Shown: positions 11,578 to 24,625 of the stretch, in pieces
Layout of the letters: each line of letters starts with the position of its first letter
How positions within the stretch are numbered: the first letter of the stretch is position 1
Source of the DNA: Rhexocercosporidium sp. MPI-PUGE-AT-0058
Taxonomy: Eukaryota > Ascomycota > Leotiomycetes > Helotiales
Length of the DNA: 64,000 bases
Assembly (NCBI GenBank): GCA_020746875.1
Contig: JAGTJL010000005.1
Coordinates: forward strand, 1,984,001-2,048,000
Direction of reading: 5' to 3'
Notes under the pieces: model-generated
What the model was told of the DNA's origin: nothing
The model's database searches: none
The model's input: only the letters and a program-made list of their open reading frames with translations
Position numbers and translations under genes: made by a program

Positions 11578-13978
11578 TCATAGACTCATAGCTGGCACGT
11601 CGCCGGGAGCTACCATGGAGGTTTGCCACAGATCATCAGTAGTCCCATACGCCCAATTCCAATCTTCAGACATAATGGGAATGTCTTGCCAAGACGCGAC
11701 CAGATTATCGACCATCCATCCGGAGACCTGTGGAACAGATTGAGAATCAAGAGATGAAGTGATAGGTGGCGTAATGTCTCTTTTGCGTACTTTCCGGAGA
11801 TCGAGGTATGCTTCGAGGCTTCTCATCAACAGTCGTAAGATGTCAATTACTCGATCCTCGACTGCCCAACCATACTGAACTCCGAATACATGGTCTATCA
11901 TCGAGCATATTCGATCTCTTTGTGGTAAAGTGGGGTGATGCCAGATCTCCATCAGCAGAGTGATGGCGCTGTGGTATTGCTGATACGTCTCGGAATACCA
12001 TGCCCACTTCGCGAGGCTTGGTGAGTGTTCTAGCAGGGCGCCACTTTCACAGACATCGAGGCATGCATTGAGCAATCTGGGTCTCGCATCAGTGTGTTTC
12101 TCACCAATTCAGATAAAAAGCCGCAAACAGCATACCTAGCTTTCATTTGGGCTTGGATGCTTGGATCCTCGAAGCGGTGCAATTGACCAGTGAGAGTCAT
12201 TCCGTCGCACCTGGCAAGCAAAAGCTTCATAACAGTTTTCGCGCACTGTTGAATCGGTACGTAGCCATCTAAGATGCTATCATACTTCGCCGTCACTTCG
12301 TTCTTCCTCATATCAACCTCGTGTAGCAAATCGGAAATCGTGATCTCATTCCGCTCTAGAGCAACTCGCCCCCGAAATATAAAGCGATGGATCTCATAGC
12401 ATTCGTATCGAATGATCGAGAAAGTGCTGTCAGTCCAGGTCAGAAGAGTGGATGAAGTGCTGAATGGACCCAGGTCATCAAAATTCAGTGGCAGAGGTAA
12501 ATCGTCAGTTCTCTCGGTCGGCAATGGCCCTTGAGCTTCTGTTTAACGTGTCAGCGTAGTTACATTTCAGATTGTCCAGATAAAGCAGCGACTCTGGGAT
12601 TCAGCGATGAGAACCGATGCACAAAAATTCGCTTCCAGGACAATCGAGTCAACAGAGAGAGAAAGTATGTTTACCCCCTGTTCTGATTTCCAGAAAAAGT
12701 ATTTGATACCAAAGCAATGCCTGCGTGTGCGACTGTAGACTGTGGGCTTTTGTGACTGCCCTGTGACAATTTATGCATTGTGCAAGTCTCACCAAGGCCC
12801 CAACGAGAACGGAATGGGACCGGGATATCTCGCCACGGCATTGTGGAATCTGGTAAAAGTCAGACCTGGAACATTTCAAGTTGACCTTGACTTACTAGAT
12901 ACACTGTAAATGCCTGCAGAACCTTGATTTTCGAGGTGGTCATGAAGTGTGCTGCATGTAAAGCTTTCTCGGCATTTTTCATGAGCATGTCAACGAGCAT
13001 TTGCTTCCCAAACTGGAAGTGAGTCTGGACTTGTAGGTTCTCTAGGCTCACAGCGGCGGCGAAGCACACACAAGACACGATTGCTGCATCAGTGCTCCGT
13101 GCGCGATCACCAGCTTGGATCACATTGAAAAACTGATCGAGGGAATAGAATGTGGGCTTGTGAAATATGTGTGCCAATGCATCGACGGCGTCGAAGTATT
13201 CTGGACAAAATGAAGAACATTAGCGTTTGTCCGAGACCCGCAGCGAGCCATGTACTAGTGGTGTGATTAAAGATGGAATCCGGATAGAGACTTATAGAGC
13301 TATTTCCAATACTCACGGCAATAAAGTAACTCAGCCTGAGGCCTTGTGAGTTGATACATTCCTTTGTCCGTCTCGTGGCCAAGAAACAGGAAAGAAGAAG
13401 AGGGGCAAAGGCTGTTCGGCTTATGCCAGGCGCAGCTAACAGAAGATAGGGTTCCTGGCTGAGAAGAATACCGTCGTCGATTGAAGCTGGCCTCGTTGAT
13501 TTTGGATAACTATGTAACGACGTCAGTTGGTCCCATACATGACGAAGCTGGCTTGGACGTGGCTTACTGCGGTGAGTAAGTATGGTCTGAAAAGTCCACC
13601 AACTCTCTCTGAAATGCACATTTTTCCGATTTGCAAGGAGCTATCGACCTCAGAATCCTCAGTGTGGTGGTCATATTCCCCGAAGTTGGTCTCGTTCTCC
13701 CCGTACTGGACGATATCGGCTTCCACATTCTGATCTGACCCAAAGGCGCTCTCGGCCGAGGACAAAGTCTCTTTGGAGCGAGATTTTGCTCGTGACTTCG
13801 ATAGAGGTAGTTTTGGTGACTCGGGAAAAATGCAAGGCTGCGAGAACGCCCGACACTGAGAACAAGGATTGGATTTGTCGCATTTAATTTTCCTCCGTCT
13901 GCACTCAAGGCAACAAGTCACAGCTCTCGTTCGCCGCTGGCGAGTACGCACATTGCTTTGGAGTTTCTCGGCTGGCAT
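11578..13978 (-). CDS. Zn2Cys6 (GAL4-type) transcription factor
   Basis: Six exons: 13978-13568, 13509-13317, 13200-12896, 12849-12675, 12538-12136, 12076-11578, giving 661 residues with every phase closing. The zinc cluster is at residues 23-49 with the spacing C-x2-C-x6-C-x5-C-x2-C-x6-C, preceded by a basic stretch (RTRQRRTR) likely to serve nuclear import. The middle has the fungal-specific transcription factor domain: FLFLGHETDKGMYQLTRPQA, YFDAVDALAHIFHKPTFYS and LWYQILFLEIRTG. Such proteins bind CGG half-sites and often control nearby metabolic genes. The GMC oxidoreductase directly downstream in the same direction is the obvious candidate target, by position only. No frameshift or premature stop was found. 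Confidence 0.93.
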
Positions 13979-15492
13979 ATCGAAGCTACAATGAAATTGT
14001 CTCAGCCCTTTGAGATCTGACCATCAGCAGTCCCCGGAGTTATATGAGTCCACGAAAGTTACCGCCAAAACAACGAGAGGGGCCAAACAGAAAGATGTGC
14101 TTCTTTCGAGGACGCAGCCCATTTTACCATTGTTATGCGCCCCGCGGTTATATCAGGGGTCGGCGTCAGTCGGGCATAGGATAACCACTCCAGGCCACAC
14201 CGAGCAGCAGCAAGCAGCGAACTGCGAGAAGCTGCAAGATACGAACCCGCGGTTAATGCTATACAGGGCTGAGGCACTGCCGCTCTCATCCTGGGGAAGT
14301 ATAGAGTGTACGGCCATAACTTGGAGGCGGCGCAGAATCTCTCCGTTCTGACGGCTTGGCAGGTCAGATACCTAATGTTTTCTGGACACAGAAAGTGATA
14401 TTGTTGAGCGCAAGACCTTAAGATAGTAGATGTGCGGAACGTATGTCCACGAGTTAGCTCATGCTGACATGGTGGTCAATAGGGCGCAGGACTGGAAGGA
14501 TGGAATGTTCGTAAAGCCGAAAAGAAAGGCTTCGGGAGCCAAGACGACTCGCAGTAGATAGGTAGGAAGCGAGTCTGGAGAGGAAGCTTGATCTTTACCG
14601 CTCTGCCACCCTCACAACCTCAAGTCTAAAGTCCACGTAAGTTCAATTCTCCATTACCTTTCTCTCATCCGGGCTCAGGCAAGGCTTCTTTGAAGCCTAT
14701 CTACCGTCTTCCAGCTAAGATTTCCGACGTCCACCAGGGTCCAGAGCCGAGCCATACCTTCCTCCAATCTTGAGGTCACCCTATCAGTAAGAACACTTAC
14801 TGGTACTCAGTAACATATTCGTCAGCGCTCGACCCATCTTCCTGCATGGCTTGTGTTACCCTCATCTTCGCCCCCTCTCGTCTCGGCCGATAGAGTAATA
14901 GAGTAGCTTTCCTATTTAGGGCTGAGCTACTAAGCCCCCAATGATAATCCCGGACTCTGTCATGAGCAAAACCACAGGGTCGCATCATGGCCAGAACGGT
15001 CGCTTGGAGCGCTGGCAGAACAATATTGCTTTCTGTCGAGTGGTTCAACGCAGGTAAAGATGCGCGCTGTGGGAATGCCAGGAGTTCATCATCTGTTCTC
15101 GAAACACGTGCTACTATTTCCCCCTGCGCTTACATGTAGTAATTATCTTGTGAAATGGCAAGGTGCGTTTTGGTGTGATGTATCCTAGCATGGCTGCATT
15201 GGATGTTGCATGCCTCACTGCCAAGTGCAGATTGTTCCTATCTTGGAATAAACCACTGTCTTGGCTCATCATTCGTTTCTGATGATGCTTCTTGAATCGG
15301 CCGAGAGAGAAGCAAAATATGGCTCAGCATCTTGTTTGTCTAGCTTACCTCCATCAAGTCGAACCAAGGCTTGGGTCTCATTCAATAAAATAGATATAAG
15401 TATGTTACTGTGTCTAGGGTTTCTTTAATCGATATCAATCCATAGTTTTTCACTGGTCTGAGAATCTGAATCCTGTCAAGCAAGGCTTCAAT
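13979..15492. other. Intergenic, divergent promoter region
   Basis: 1.5 kb between the divergently oriented regulator and glyoxalase-like genes. It should hold both promoters. Open frames here are short and unlike known proteins. No repeat stands out. Confidence 0.5.
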
Positions 15493-16429
15493 ATGCTCAA
15501 TTTCCGCAGTATCTCCATAGCGGCCGCTGCCCTCGTGCTCTTCCAGCCAGTCTCCACATGCCAACCCGGTCTCGACATCGCCAACCAAACAGGTGTTTAT
15601 CCTAACGTCATTAGTGGCACCGATGGACCTGCAGATGCAGCGACGGCAGGCTTTGTCATCAACCATTTTTCACTCATTGTTAATGATCTCGCGGAAAGTC
15701 GTTATTTCTACGGTGAAATTCTTGGGATGAGACATATGTTCACTTATGAAGCGTCAGCGAATCTCTCATTTATGTAAGTACCGAAACCTCCCAATTTTTC
15801 ATTGCCATCCATCATCGGTGTTACCTCTATTAGATAATGTTCACCTCGAGTCAATCATTTTTCAGGGTAAATGCTGATAAAGTCCTAGGTATATGAGTTT
15901 AGCCCACGGTGGAAAGAATGGTACTGGATATCAAACTGGGGAGGAGTTGACACGAGAGAAGAACAACTCGGAAGGCCTCATTGAATTCATATGTAGGTGT
16001 ATCAGAGAGCGTGTTGTCTCATTTCGGAGCTGGTCAATTCTATTACTATGATATTTTTGTCTCATTCTAAACTATCAGCAGTTACTGAGCTGATCTATCT
16101 CCTTCTACCTAGGTAACACCTATTCGAAAGAACGACGTGTTTACGAACCAACCCGCAGAGCCACATTTTCTCACATCGGCCTTATTGTTCCAGACATCCT
16201 GGGACTTCAAGCGCGCCTGGATTCCTACCACATCCCCATTCTCAAGCGTACAGGAGAAAAACCAGACATCACCAATCCAAGCTCTGGAGCCTTTGGAGTT
16301 ACGGATCCCGAAAGCCAAGATGCAACCGATGCAATGAAGGGCATTCTGTTGTCGGGATTTTTAGATTTTGTGATCGTTGCCGATCCTGATGGAAACTTAT
16401 TGGAGGTTCAACCTCAAGGAGGACGATGA
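15493..16429 (+). CDS. Secreted glyoxalase/VOC-fold protein
   Basis: Exons 15493-15773, 15889-15992 and 16113-16429 give 233 residues. A signal peptide is clear: MLNFRSIS, then a hydrophobic AAAALVLF core, with likely cleavage near STC. The rest matches the glyoxalase I/vicinal oxygen chelate fold: FVINHFSLIVNDLAESRYFY (first beta-alpha unit, with LGMRHMF after it) and FSHIGLIVPDI plus FVIVADPDGNLLEVQ (second unit). His in NHF, His in SHIG and Glu in LLEVQ are the expected metal ligands. Lactoylglutathione lyase activity is one option, but many VOC proteins act on other substrates and a secreted form is unlikely to meet glutathione adducts, so the reaction is unknown. It diverges from the Zn2Cys6 gene. 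Confidence 0.88.
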
Positions 16430-17071
16430 AGGGAGCACTCAAGCTGCTCAGAAACGAAGCAATTGAGACGAAGGTGCGAGTCTTTCGTGGAACGAAGAGT
16501 TACCTTAGGAGTTCCAACAATCATCTTTCTGATATATCTGGACTGTGCTCGAAATAGAATAAAAAAGCTGGCGAGGGCCATTTTGCCTTCCCACCCCACT
16601 TTCCACCCTTGACTCTTTCTGCAGTAGGAAAAATATCCTCGGCCAACATGAGACGTGTCTGCCTTAGAGGACTGTCCATTATTCTTGCAACACCGCCAAT
16701 CTTGCGTGTCCTATTCTGCAAGTATTGCGAGGCCTTATTATTGAACTTTCCAATACATGCTCTTACTTGTTGATAATGATACTGCAAATCAAGGCATTAC
16801 TTACGTAGAAACTTAGGCAGCTAATTTATGCCCCTGAGTAGATACGCTGCTGCGTAACCGAGCATACGCAGCCGAGATGGGCGATCCACAACCCTTTTCT
16901 GCCTGCCTGGAATGTCAACAAATAAAAGGATGATGCCAAACGCTTCATACTTGATCGATAATCAGACGTTATAGACCAGCAGCGACAAAGATACCAGTTG
17001 TTGTTTTTGATCTTGGAAGTTCTAATTATTAATTCCGGTTCTGCATTCGCGGTCGTAACGTCCAAGTAAAG
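16430..17071. other. Intergenic, nothing recognised
   Basis: About 640 bases between two genes in the same orientation, so 3' end of the VOC gene and promoter of the GNAT gene. No coding frame or motif stands out. Confidence 0.5.
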
Positions 17072-18258
17072 ATGGTTCTTAAGACACTTCCAGCAAGTGT
17101 CCGCGACGCAGAGGAGATAGGAAAACTGTAAGAGAATTCCAATTTAATTCCACCTTTCTTTCTATATATTTTCATTGCCCAAATAATTCTTAACACATGA
17201 TTTCCAAATCTCTGACACTGAATAGCATGCTCTCGGTCTCCACCAGCCCACGCCTTACACTCGAATTCGCAAACAGCAAGAGAGAAGATCGACAAGCATG
17301 GGTCATCAACGGTATCAAATCGGAGCTAGCTGCGTGCGAAGCATGTGGAGAAGATGCATGTGCCCTGAAAGTGGTCGAGAATCAGCCTGGGGAAAAGGAG
17401 ATCATTGTTGCTTTTGCGATGTGGGTGTGGAGCGAGAAAGTCAGTGACATTCTGCCGAATAATTTCTGATCGCTATATGTTGGCTATGTTTACTGAGGCT
17501 CTGATAGGCATACAGGAGTATAGACCTTTCACGAGCATCCAATCCACTACCAGAAGGTGTCAACCTTGATCTTCGCCAAACCTTCATCTCATCCATGAAC
17601 AAGATGGAAGGCGACCATCGGCCAAAAGGACCTTGTTACGGTAAGTCTTATATACACACCGTTTGTAGGCGCTTTCATGGCCTACATTTCAACAAAAAGC
17701 AACGAGGGGGGGGGGGGGGGGGCGCAGCTTACAAAACAACAGTTCTTGAACAACTCGCCACCTCTCTCTCCCATCAACGCCACGGTATAGGCGCACAGTT
17801 AGTAAAGTACGGGCTGGAGAAAGCCGATAGAGAAGGTATGGTGTGCTACTTGAGCGGGGCTCCAATGGGTGTGCCTGTCTACAGGAAGTGAGTTGCTGCT
17901 TGTGCTGGAGGTTGGAAGCGTATTGAAAAGCGCTGACTGATTGTCTTCAGGCTGGGTTTCGAAGAGGTAGGGAGAATGGAGATTCCGTTGAAAGGGTTCG
18001 GTGGAAGTGGCACACATATCCATGGTAAGTGAAGAACCAGCTGTGTAGTATGCGACAGGGTTAGGAATCTCCTGCTGATTGGTCTTGTTAGTTGCCATGG
18101 TCAGGAAATTCAAGGTCGAGAAAAAAGGCCCAAGTGAAATCGGAGCAGAGACAGGTATTGGCAGAGCTCAGTTGGATGATGCGGAGCGAGAATCTGTGTT
18201 TGTACCACTCCAATGCTATCTCTCTATTCCAATGGGAACACCATATATGCATAGATAG
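17072..18258 (+). CDS. GNAT-family N-acetyltransferase
   Basis: Six exons: 17072-17127, 17226 to about 17443, about 17524-17640, 17743-17887, 17951-18024, 18092-18258 (about 258 residues). The exon 2/3 junction is uncertain; two other splice pairs also keep phase. The acetyl-CoA-binding core is plain: LEQLATSLSHQRHGIGAQLV (motif A with RHGIGA as the Q/R-x-x-G-x-G/A loop), then EKADREGMVCYLSGAP and VPVYRKLGFEEVGRMEIP, the usual end of the fold. Related fungal proteins are small acetyltransferases of unknown substrate. Intron 3 contains an unbroken run of 17 G (17706-17722) only 20 bases before its acceptor. The gene converges on iml1, with 115 bases between the two stop codons. Confidence 0.85.
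17706..17722 (+). repeat. Poly-G run (17 G) in an intron
   Basis: A mononucleotide run inside intron 3 of the GNAT gene. Such a run is prone to length change and to sequencing error, but it lies outside the coding exons as I join them. Confidence 0.85.
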
Positions 18259-18373
18259 TCATACAGATGCAGTTGTTTGTACATTACAGAATGTTAATGC
18301 GGGCGGACCAATTTTCCACCTGGGTATATTTCAGAGCATACCACATGCCCCAAACGCCATCTTTTATCCTATC

Positions 18374-21300
18374 TCATGACATCTTATCGCCTTCGACGAT
18401 GCTACCTCTGGGACTGTCTTGCCTCGAGTGATCACCTCCTGTGTTCCCTACACTGCCGATCTGAACACTCTGTCTTCGCCCAAATGGAGGCATCGGAACG
18501 CCCTGTATGCCACTTAATCGCATTGGACTTGGGCTACTGTCTCTTGCCAAAATACCCGGTGGAAGGCCAAGAGTGGGAATGTTTGAATCTAGAACACTAC
18601 CAACATATGGACTTCTGAGATTCGGAGGCGTCGCACTCGGAGGCGTTGCCTTCTCGAAGACCTCCTTATAAAACGCGTCCAGAGCCTGTCCATTTTGACA
18701 GAACTCTTCGAGTTCATTCTTGATAGATTCAGGCGTGACGGCATTAGCAAGCTTTGAGCCGGCAAGGCTGGGTCCCAACACGTCAGAAGTAGCTCGCAAA
18801 ACAGGGGAACTAATATTAGTCATAGAGGGACGGAGTATAGGAGAATGAACAGGACTGGGCTTATCCGACATCATGCCGTGCCCATAAATAGAGGAGCCCA
18901 TGCGGGCATTGTTATCCAAATGGCCCTTGACATACCTGTCAGACTCTCTCGACACCATGGTCCGGTTGTTGTACAGGCGATTGGCGAGAAGCAAGAAACC
19001 GCCTTCGTCTGTGATCTGTGCGAGAACTACCCCGGATCGATGGATGTACTGGGAGTATTTGAAGTCTGGCTTGCCCCAAGAATAAGTTACATCGACGTTG
19101 GTTGGGAAATTCTTTGCAGCTTCGATGTCCAGAACAAAGTTGAACTTCTTCATAATGGCCTTTTGGTAATAATGGCGACTAGCTGGACTCGACTGGACCT
19201 GTGGGGCAAAGGAATTGACATCAAAGTATGTCCTGGGCTGCTGATCTGGAGGCTGAGTTGCGAGATCGATAGTATATGGGCTTCTGAATGGATGTAAAAC
19301 AGTGATGGAACAGGCTTCACCGATAGGTGCCTCCACAAGCCTGAGACCATAACGTTCTGCTGTTGAAGCCCACGATTCTATAGCATCTTCTATTAGCTTG
19401 GCAGTGACCCCCATCCAGTCAATGCGTATGTGATAACAATTGTCCGGATTATGGAGCCGATCGTAGTGCAAGTGTATCCTCTCCGGTCGGTACGAACGCT
19501 TGCGATGATCGACATCATACTTCATGACTTTGCTTAGAGCAACCCTTGGCCGCTTGCCACCACCATTTGTCGTTGGAGTTGTTGCACCCGAGTCGGTCGA
19601 TTTGTCATCGTGGTTAGAGCTTGACCTCGATCTTTCCGGCCTCGGAGAATCTCTGAACATGCTCTCTGACATCGGAGTAGATGGGATCGAATTTTCTCGT
19701 TTTTTGGTAGCAAACCAGCCGCTACGGCTCTCCGGGCGTTGCTTCGAAAATTCGCCTGCCACTTGATAGAAGTATTGCCCGTCCCTGAATGCATGACGTT
19801 TCTCAACATGGACAAAAATTCCCGTATCTTTGTCTGCATCCTTATCCTTCACCAATTCTCTTTCTCTCTGCTTGTGGGACTCGTCCTTTGCCATGAGAAA
19901 GTTGCCTAACTCCACAGCCTCTTCCCTCGTCTCGACATCCTCGAAATTTTCGATAAGCCAGGTCGTCATGTCGGATCCAATGAAACAGTTGTAGTGGAGT
20001 CGAAAATGCCATCTCCGATTTTGCATTCGAACACCACCTCTCTCAACAGGTGATTGTATTGCCTCTGCCAATCCTGCAATATCAAGCTTTGACCTTCGGA
20101 AGCGCTCGTGCTCGAGCAACAGGCCCCGTCGAGGCCCAACTTCACCAGTCTCGACCAAGGGCAACGTCTCGAGCTCTGCAGTAACCACAATAGAAGGATC
20201 TTCTGTCTTGTAAACAATGTCAAGAGGATTTGGATCTCTCATTGGTCGGGACCCTAAGCCCTGAAACCTGCGTTCTGATGCCGTCAGAACTCTATGCCGT
20301 TGCCACATTTGCGTGAGCTTCTTGATACCTTCCAGCCGGATCTCCTCTTCGTTATCTTCCCCTTGACGTCTCTGAGACTGAGAGGGCCGTTCGACAGGAA
20401 TTAATACGAATCGTGCCCGCCAGAACCGCAAATTCTCTGACATCTCTTCGGCAATGCCGGCTATGAAGGCATCTACATAGTTCCAATTGTATTCGTCTTT
20501 GGGTTTTCCGAGAACTACGAGTCTCGAGTCATAATCGCCGGCCAACGTCGTCCGGATTGCTGGATTGTAAGGTGTTGGTGTTGGAGATCCGGAACCTGTC
20601 AGCATCGCGGTTGGTTTCCTTATGAACATGTTGATTTCGACACCCGTCTCATTGACACAAGAAAGCTGGTGAATAGTGTTTCCCATTGACATGAAAACAC
20701 TAGCACCATCTTCCGCGATACGTTCGGGGTCAAAAACGTTGGCAATTTTCATGGATTTTTGCCCAAAGGCTTGAGCCACCCCAGGCCCAACCACAATTTG
20801 AAAGCCATGAGAAAGACGTAGGCCAACAAGTTCCCTCAGAAGCTCTTCTCTATCCTTAGGCACTTCACTCAACTCTTCCTCTGGGTTTTGTGATATGTTG
20901 TATGGCTTTTGCTGGTACTCTGAATCTAACTGTTGTTTGGTGGGAAAGTACTCGGTGGTCAGAGGTACCGATGCAGGGGAGCAAAGGGATTTCCATTTCA
21001 TCGTCTTTGTTAAGACTGGGCGAGGGAAAACATGCTGCCATCGTCGATAGGAACTTGGTCTAATAGAATCATTGGCCGATGGATTTGAAGGATTCAATAC
21101 GGTTAACCATGGGGACAAAGCCTTTGTTGGCGAAAGAGTTGCAGGAAGTTCAGGAACTGATCCAGCAAGCAGCTTTGAATTGTACAATTTCTGGTTATCA
21201 TCATGTCGAATCGAGTGCAGCAGGCGGTCATCCTCGCGCCGATGATCGGCTACTTCATACAAAGACCCAAGGACCGATCGTGACTTGAATTGATTAGTTG

Positions 21301-24208
21301 AGTCCAAGGACTGCAACGCACTTCTAATTGTCATAGGGCGAGCTGATTCAGTGCTTTCGGTATCACCTCCAGCGCGTATTGTTCTATTTTCAGTGGAAAA
21401 AGCTTCAGCTTTAGCTTTCGTCCTTGAGCCATCACTTTGAGAAGATGGCGGCCTATCAGTACCGTGAGCAGTCTTCGAAGCAAGTAAATGATTCGCCACT
21501 TCAGCGCCTCCGTTCATTTTCGGAATCTGAGATTTCGAGCTTCCAGATACTGGCTTTCCGGCACTTGCATGCTCAGTCTGAATTTCAGCAGTCGCAGCTT
21601 TCGGTGCAGCAATACCGAATCCGAACTTGCCCAGGCTGATCTGACGTCCGAACTTTGCTGGCCTAATTGGTGAGGTATGCGGATTTGCAGTTATACTGCT
21701 TGTGATGCTGTTCTTGCGAGTTTTTGGGGCTTCCTCGGTGAGCTTGGTATCGTGGCTACTTTTCGCGGAAGATTGCCCGGACAAGAAGTCTGTTGCCTTC
21801 AACGTTCCGATGTCTTCGCTGAATGAAGTTCCAAAAACCTTGGGGTCTTCCGCAAGAAGTTTCCTAGCTGCCTCTTCACTACCTGTCTTAAAATACCTTT
21901 TCCCATCAGTGCTATGCCGGACCCCAAGGAAATCCTCTGACAATTCTGATTTTGTAACATCGAAAGTCTCTAGGGCTCGATAGAACCTCTCATCTTCCTG
22001 GGAAGAGTGCTTGTCCGTCAATGGTTTGGATGGGCCACTGACAAACTCGGACAGGCTCCCATGCACCTTGTCTCGTCCGATAGTCTCGGATTGCACGTCT
22101 CGAGATGGATCTTGTCTTTTACCGGGCGTTTCTCGCGGTCCTAGTATCATCTGCGGGAACAGTGCATCGTGCTGAAGTGGCGGAACAGCAATTTCTGTCA
22201 TCACGTTCTCCATGACGCTTGCCATCTCTAGTTCATACATCTTGCAGCGAACTTCAAAGTCAGAGGTGCTTTGTACGGGCGTGGCTTTGAAGAGCTTTTT
22301 GCTGCTCTTAGAGGATGTGTTTGCAAGGTGAAGGTCTTGTGATGCACCTGTCCAGAACGAAACATCCAGCCAATGCGGTATAGCATATGACCATTCACTA
22401 GGAGGGCTGATTGCTGCGAAAGATCCAGCACGGATACTTCGATCCGGCTGCGACATTTTGGTAGGCGACAAAGATTCGTTCAAAGATGTGAAACTGCTTC
22501 CAAAGACGGGATTCTGGCGAGGGGTGCTGTCCTCGCTGCGAAGCGTTTTGAAATGCAAAGCTTCTTGAAATGTAGCATATTGGGGATTTCGATATCTGAA
22601 CAGCGGGACAGAATGCAAGGGCATCTTCGGCAAGCATACGAGGTCGATACCGATTCCATTCCCAATCAAATTTTCTGTCGTCATCCTTAGGGTTTCATAG
22701 TCGACTTCGAAGATACCAGGGGAGGGCGTAATGATTACAATGGATATGCCGGTCCTCATGAGATCGCGATCAATATAATCATGGGAGAACTGCTGTGATG
22801 CTAAATTGATAGCCTCAAGGACATTTCCGTGCATAGCCAGGGAGGGTTCAGCTTCGATTCGAGTACCAAGCACATTGCCCGTATTGCTTTCTGGCAATGC
22901 CTCTATAGCATTAACAGTATTGATACGGTGCATAGATATATCCCGGCGAAAGGATTTGAACTCGCGCTTCAGCTGGTATAAGATCGTTGTCCAAGATCCG
23001 CTTGCCATCTCGCTAACAACAACTCTGTAAAAGTCCTTGTAGGGCTTCTTGTTTCCATCGGCCTGAACACCGGTATGATACGAACTATCGTGAGCACTCG
23101 TCGCTAGCGCGGATGCAATGCCTGTGTCGTATTCCATCCTTGTGAAAAGCACAATACTGACCAGATGCTTCGCTTTTAGCGACGCCCACTTCTTGAACAG
23201 GGCTGGAAGGAAGCCATTAACGACTTTGTTGAACATGATCTCACCGGAGCCTTCCGAATCAAAGTCCCACATCTCCTTCGACATTTGTATAAACAAGACA
23301 TAGCGAGCAGACTCGCTTCGAAATACTGGCTTTGAATTTGTTGAAAACAGGGCGGATTGAACTTTTCGGCCGTCAACATAGACAGCAGTCACTTGAGCTT
23401 TGATTGTTCCCATGAAAAGGAATTTTTGGCCTTTGAACACGGTTTTATTGCTTAGTTCGGCAACAGTCAACCTCCACATGTCAGACCGCGCCAAGTATTC
23501 GTCCTTAAAGGACATTTCGACATGAGATGCAGAATTTTGGGACGGATCGGTCTAACAACGATCAGAATCTCTCACCAATCGCCTTACAGGCTTACATACC
23601 GTAGAAATCAGAACGCTGGATCTAGGCTTTAAGCAAAAAACATCTGCAATATGTTTTGCGACAGAAACCTCAAGATTCGGTTGTTTGACCTTCATATCCT
23701 TTGGCATATCTCGGGCAATAAATAGGTAACGACTCGAGAGCTGAGCATCCTGTTTAGCACCACTACCGTACCCATTCGAAATGCCATTTGCTGTTCCTGG
23801 GCTCCTGGGATTGGACGAGCTCCGCTCTCTTTGCATGGAGGTTCCGAGCATATCGGGGTCTCTGTTCGAACTCTGCGTCTTCTCTTGAAAGTCCCGCACA
23901 CCAGATTCTGCCTTCAATGCCGTGATTGCCATGAGCTCGCCGGGTTTTACTTCGGGAAAGAGGTCAAGATTGAGGACGACATCTTCCTTCGAGAAAGCCT
24001 CATCGTGAACCCAGAGGACGCACCTCCTCTCGATGGCCAGCTTTGAAGGTATTGGATCATGCTGAATGGTTCCAGTGTCCGAAACGGCCGTAGTTGGACG
24101 GCTCATAACCGTACTCTCCGAGCTGCCGTTACTCACCTCTCGCAGGTGTGCAGACCGCTGTGTATTGCGCCGGGGAGTCGAAGGAGCAAGTACTGGCGGG
24201 GGAGCCAT
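18374..24208 (-). CDS. iml1: Iml1/DEPDC5, GATOR1 (SEACIT) GAP subunit
   Basis: Two exons, 24208-23600 and 23551-18374, join in phase across a 48-nt intron for 1928 residues, in the range of filamentous-fungal Iml1. The N-terminal half has the Iml1-specific region ([28 protein letters not shown], then [18 protein letters not shown]) followed by a von Willebrand-like part ([40 protein letters not shown]). A DEP domain lies at about residues 1370-1450 ([20 protein letters not shown]). The C-terminus holds [20 protein letters not shown] and [20 protein letters not shown], conserved in the family. Family knowledge: with Npr2/Npr3, Iml1 is the GAP for the Rag GTPase Gtr1 at the vacuole and restrains TORC1 on amino-acid shortage. 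It diverges from urb1 with 417 bases between start codons. Confidence 0.96.
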
Positions 24209-24625
24209 TGGTGGCAGATGCCTGTTGGCTGATGGAACAGACGCCTCTAGATCATAGCAGTAGCATTGTAGAGGGCAAGGCTGCCTTGATGGCTAGACAT
24301 TCGCAAATTGAGGCCAGGAGTGAATGGCGTGGAGCTGCGGAATACAATGAGTGCAGGTGAAGTGACGAAAATGAAGCTCGGAGCTTAGCTTAGCTTAGAT
24401 TGGGTCCCAAGTGTTCCTCTACAGAACTTGGGGTGCAGTATCTGACGCTAGTTGCTCACCGCCCGACCTTATCGCGCGACGCTACCCAGTGGGCTGGTGG
24501 GTTGACCAAATGCCCTGGTCGATCTCGGGAAAAAAGTGTAGGAAGAGGAGAATGCTTGGGAACAACAGAGCTCAGCACCAACACCAACGCCAACACCGCC
24601 AGAATCAACAGACTCGGTAGCAGCA
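24209..24625. promoter_or_regulatory. Divergent promoter iml1/urb1
   Basis: 417 bases between two outward-facing start codons. It has a short AGCTT repeat around 24381-24398. No binding site can be named with confidence. Confidence 0.6.

Noticed and set aside
14010..15048. Open frames of 76-113 codons between the regulator and the VOC gene
   Set aside because: Short, mutually overlapping on both strands, no family resemblance; more likely promoter DNA.
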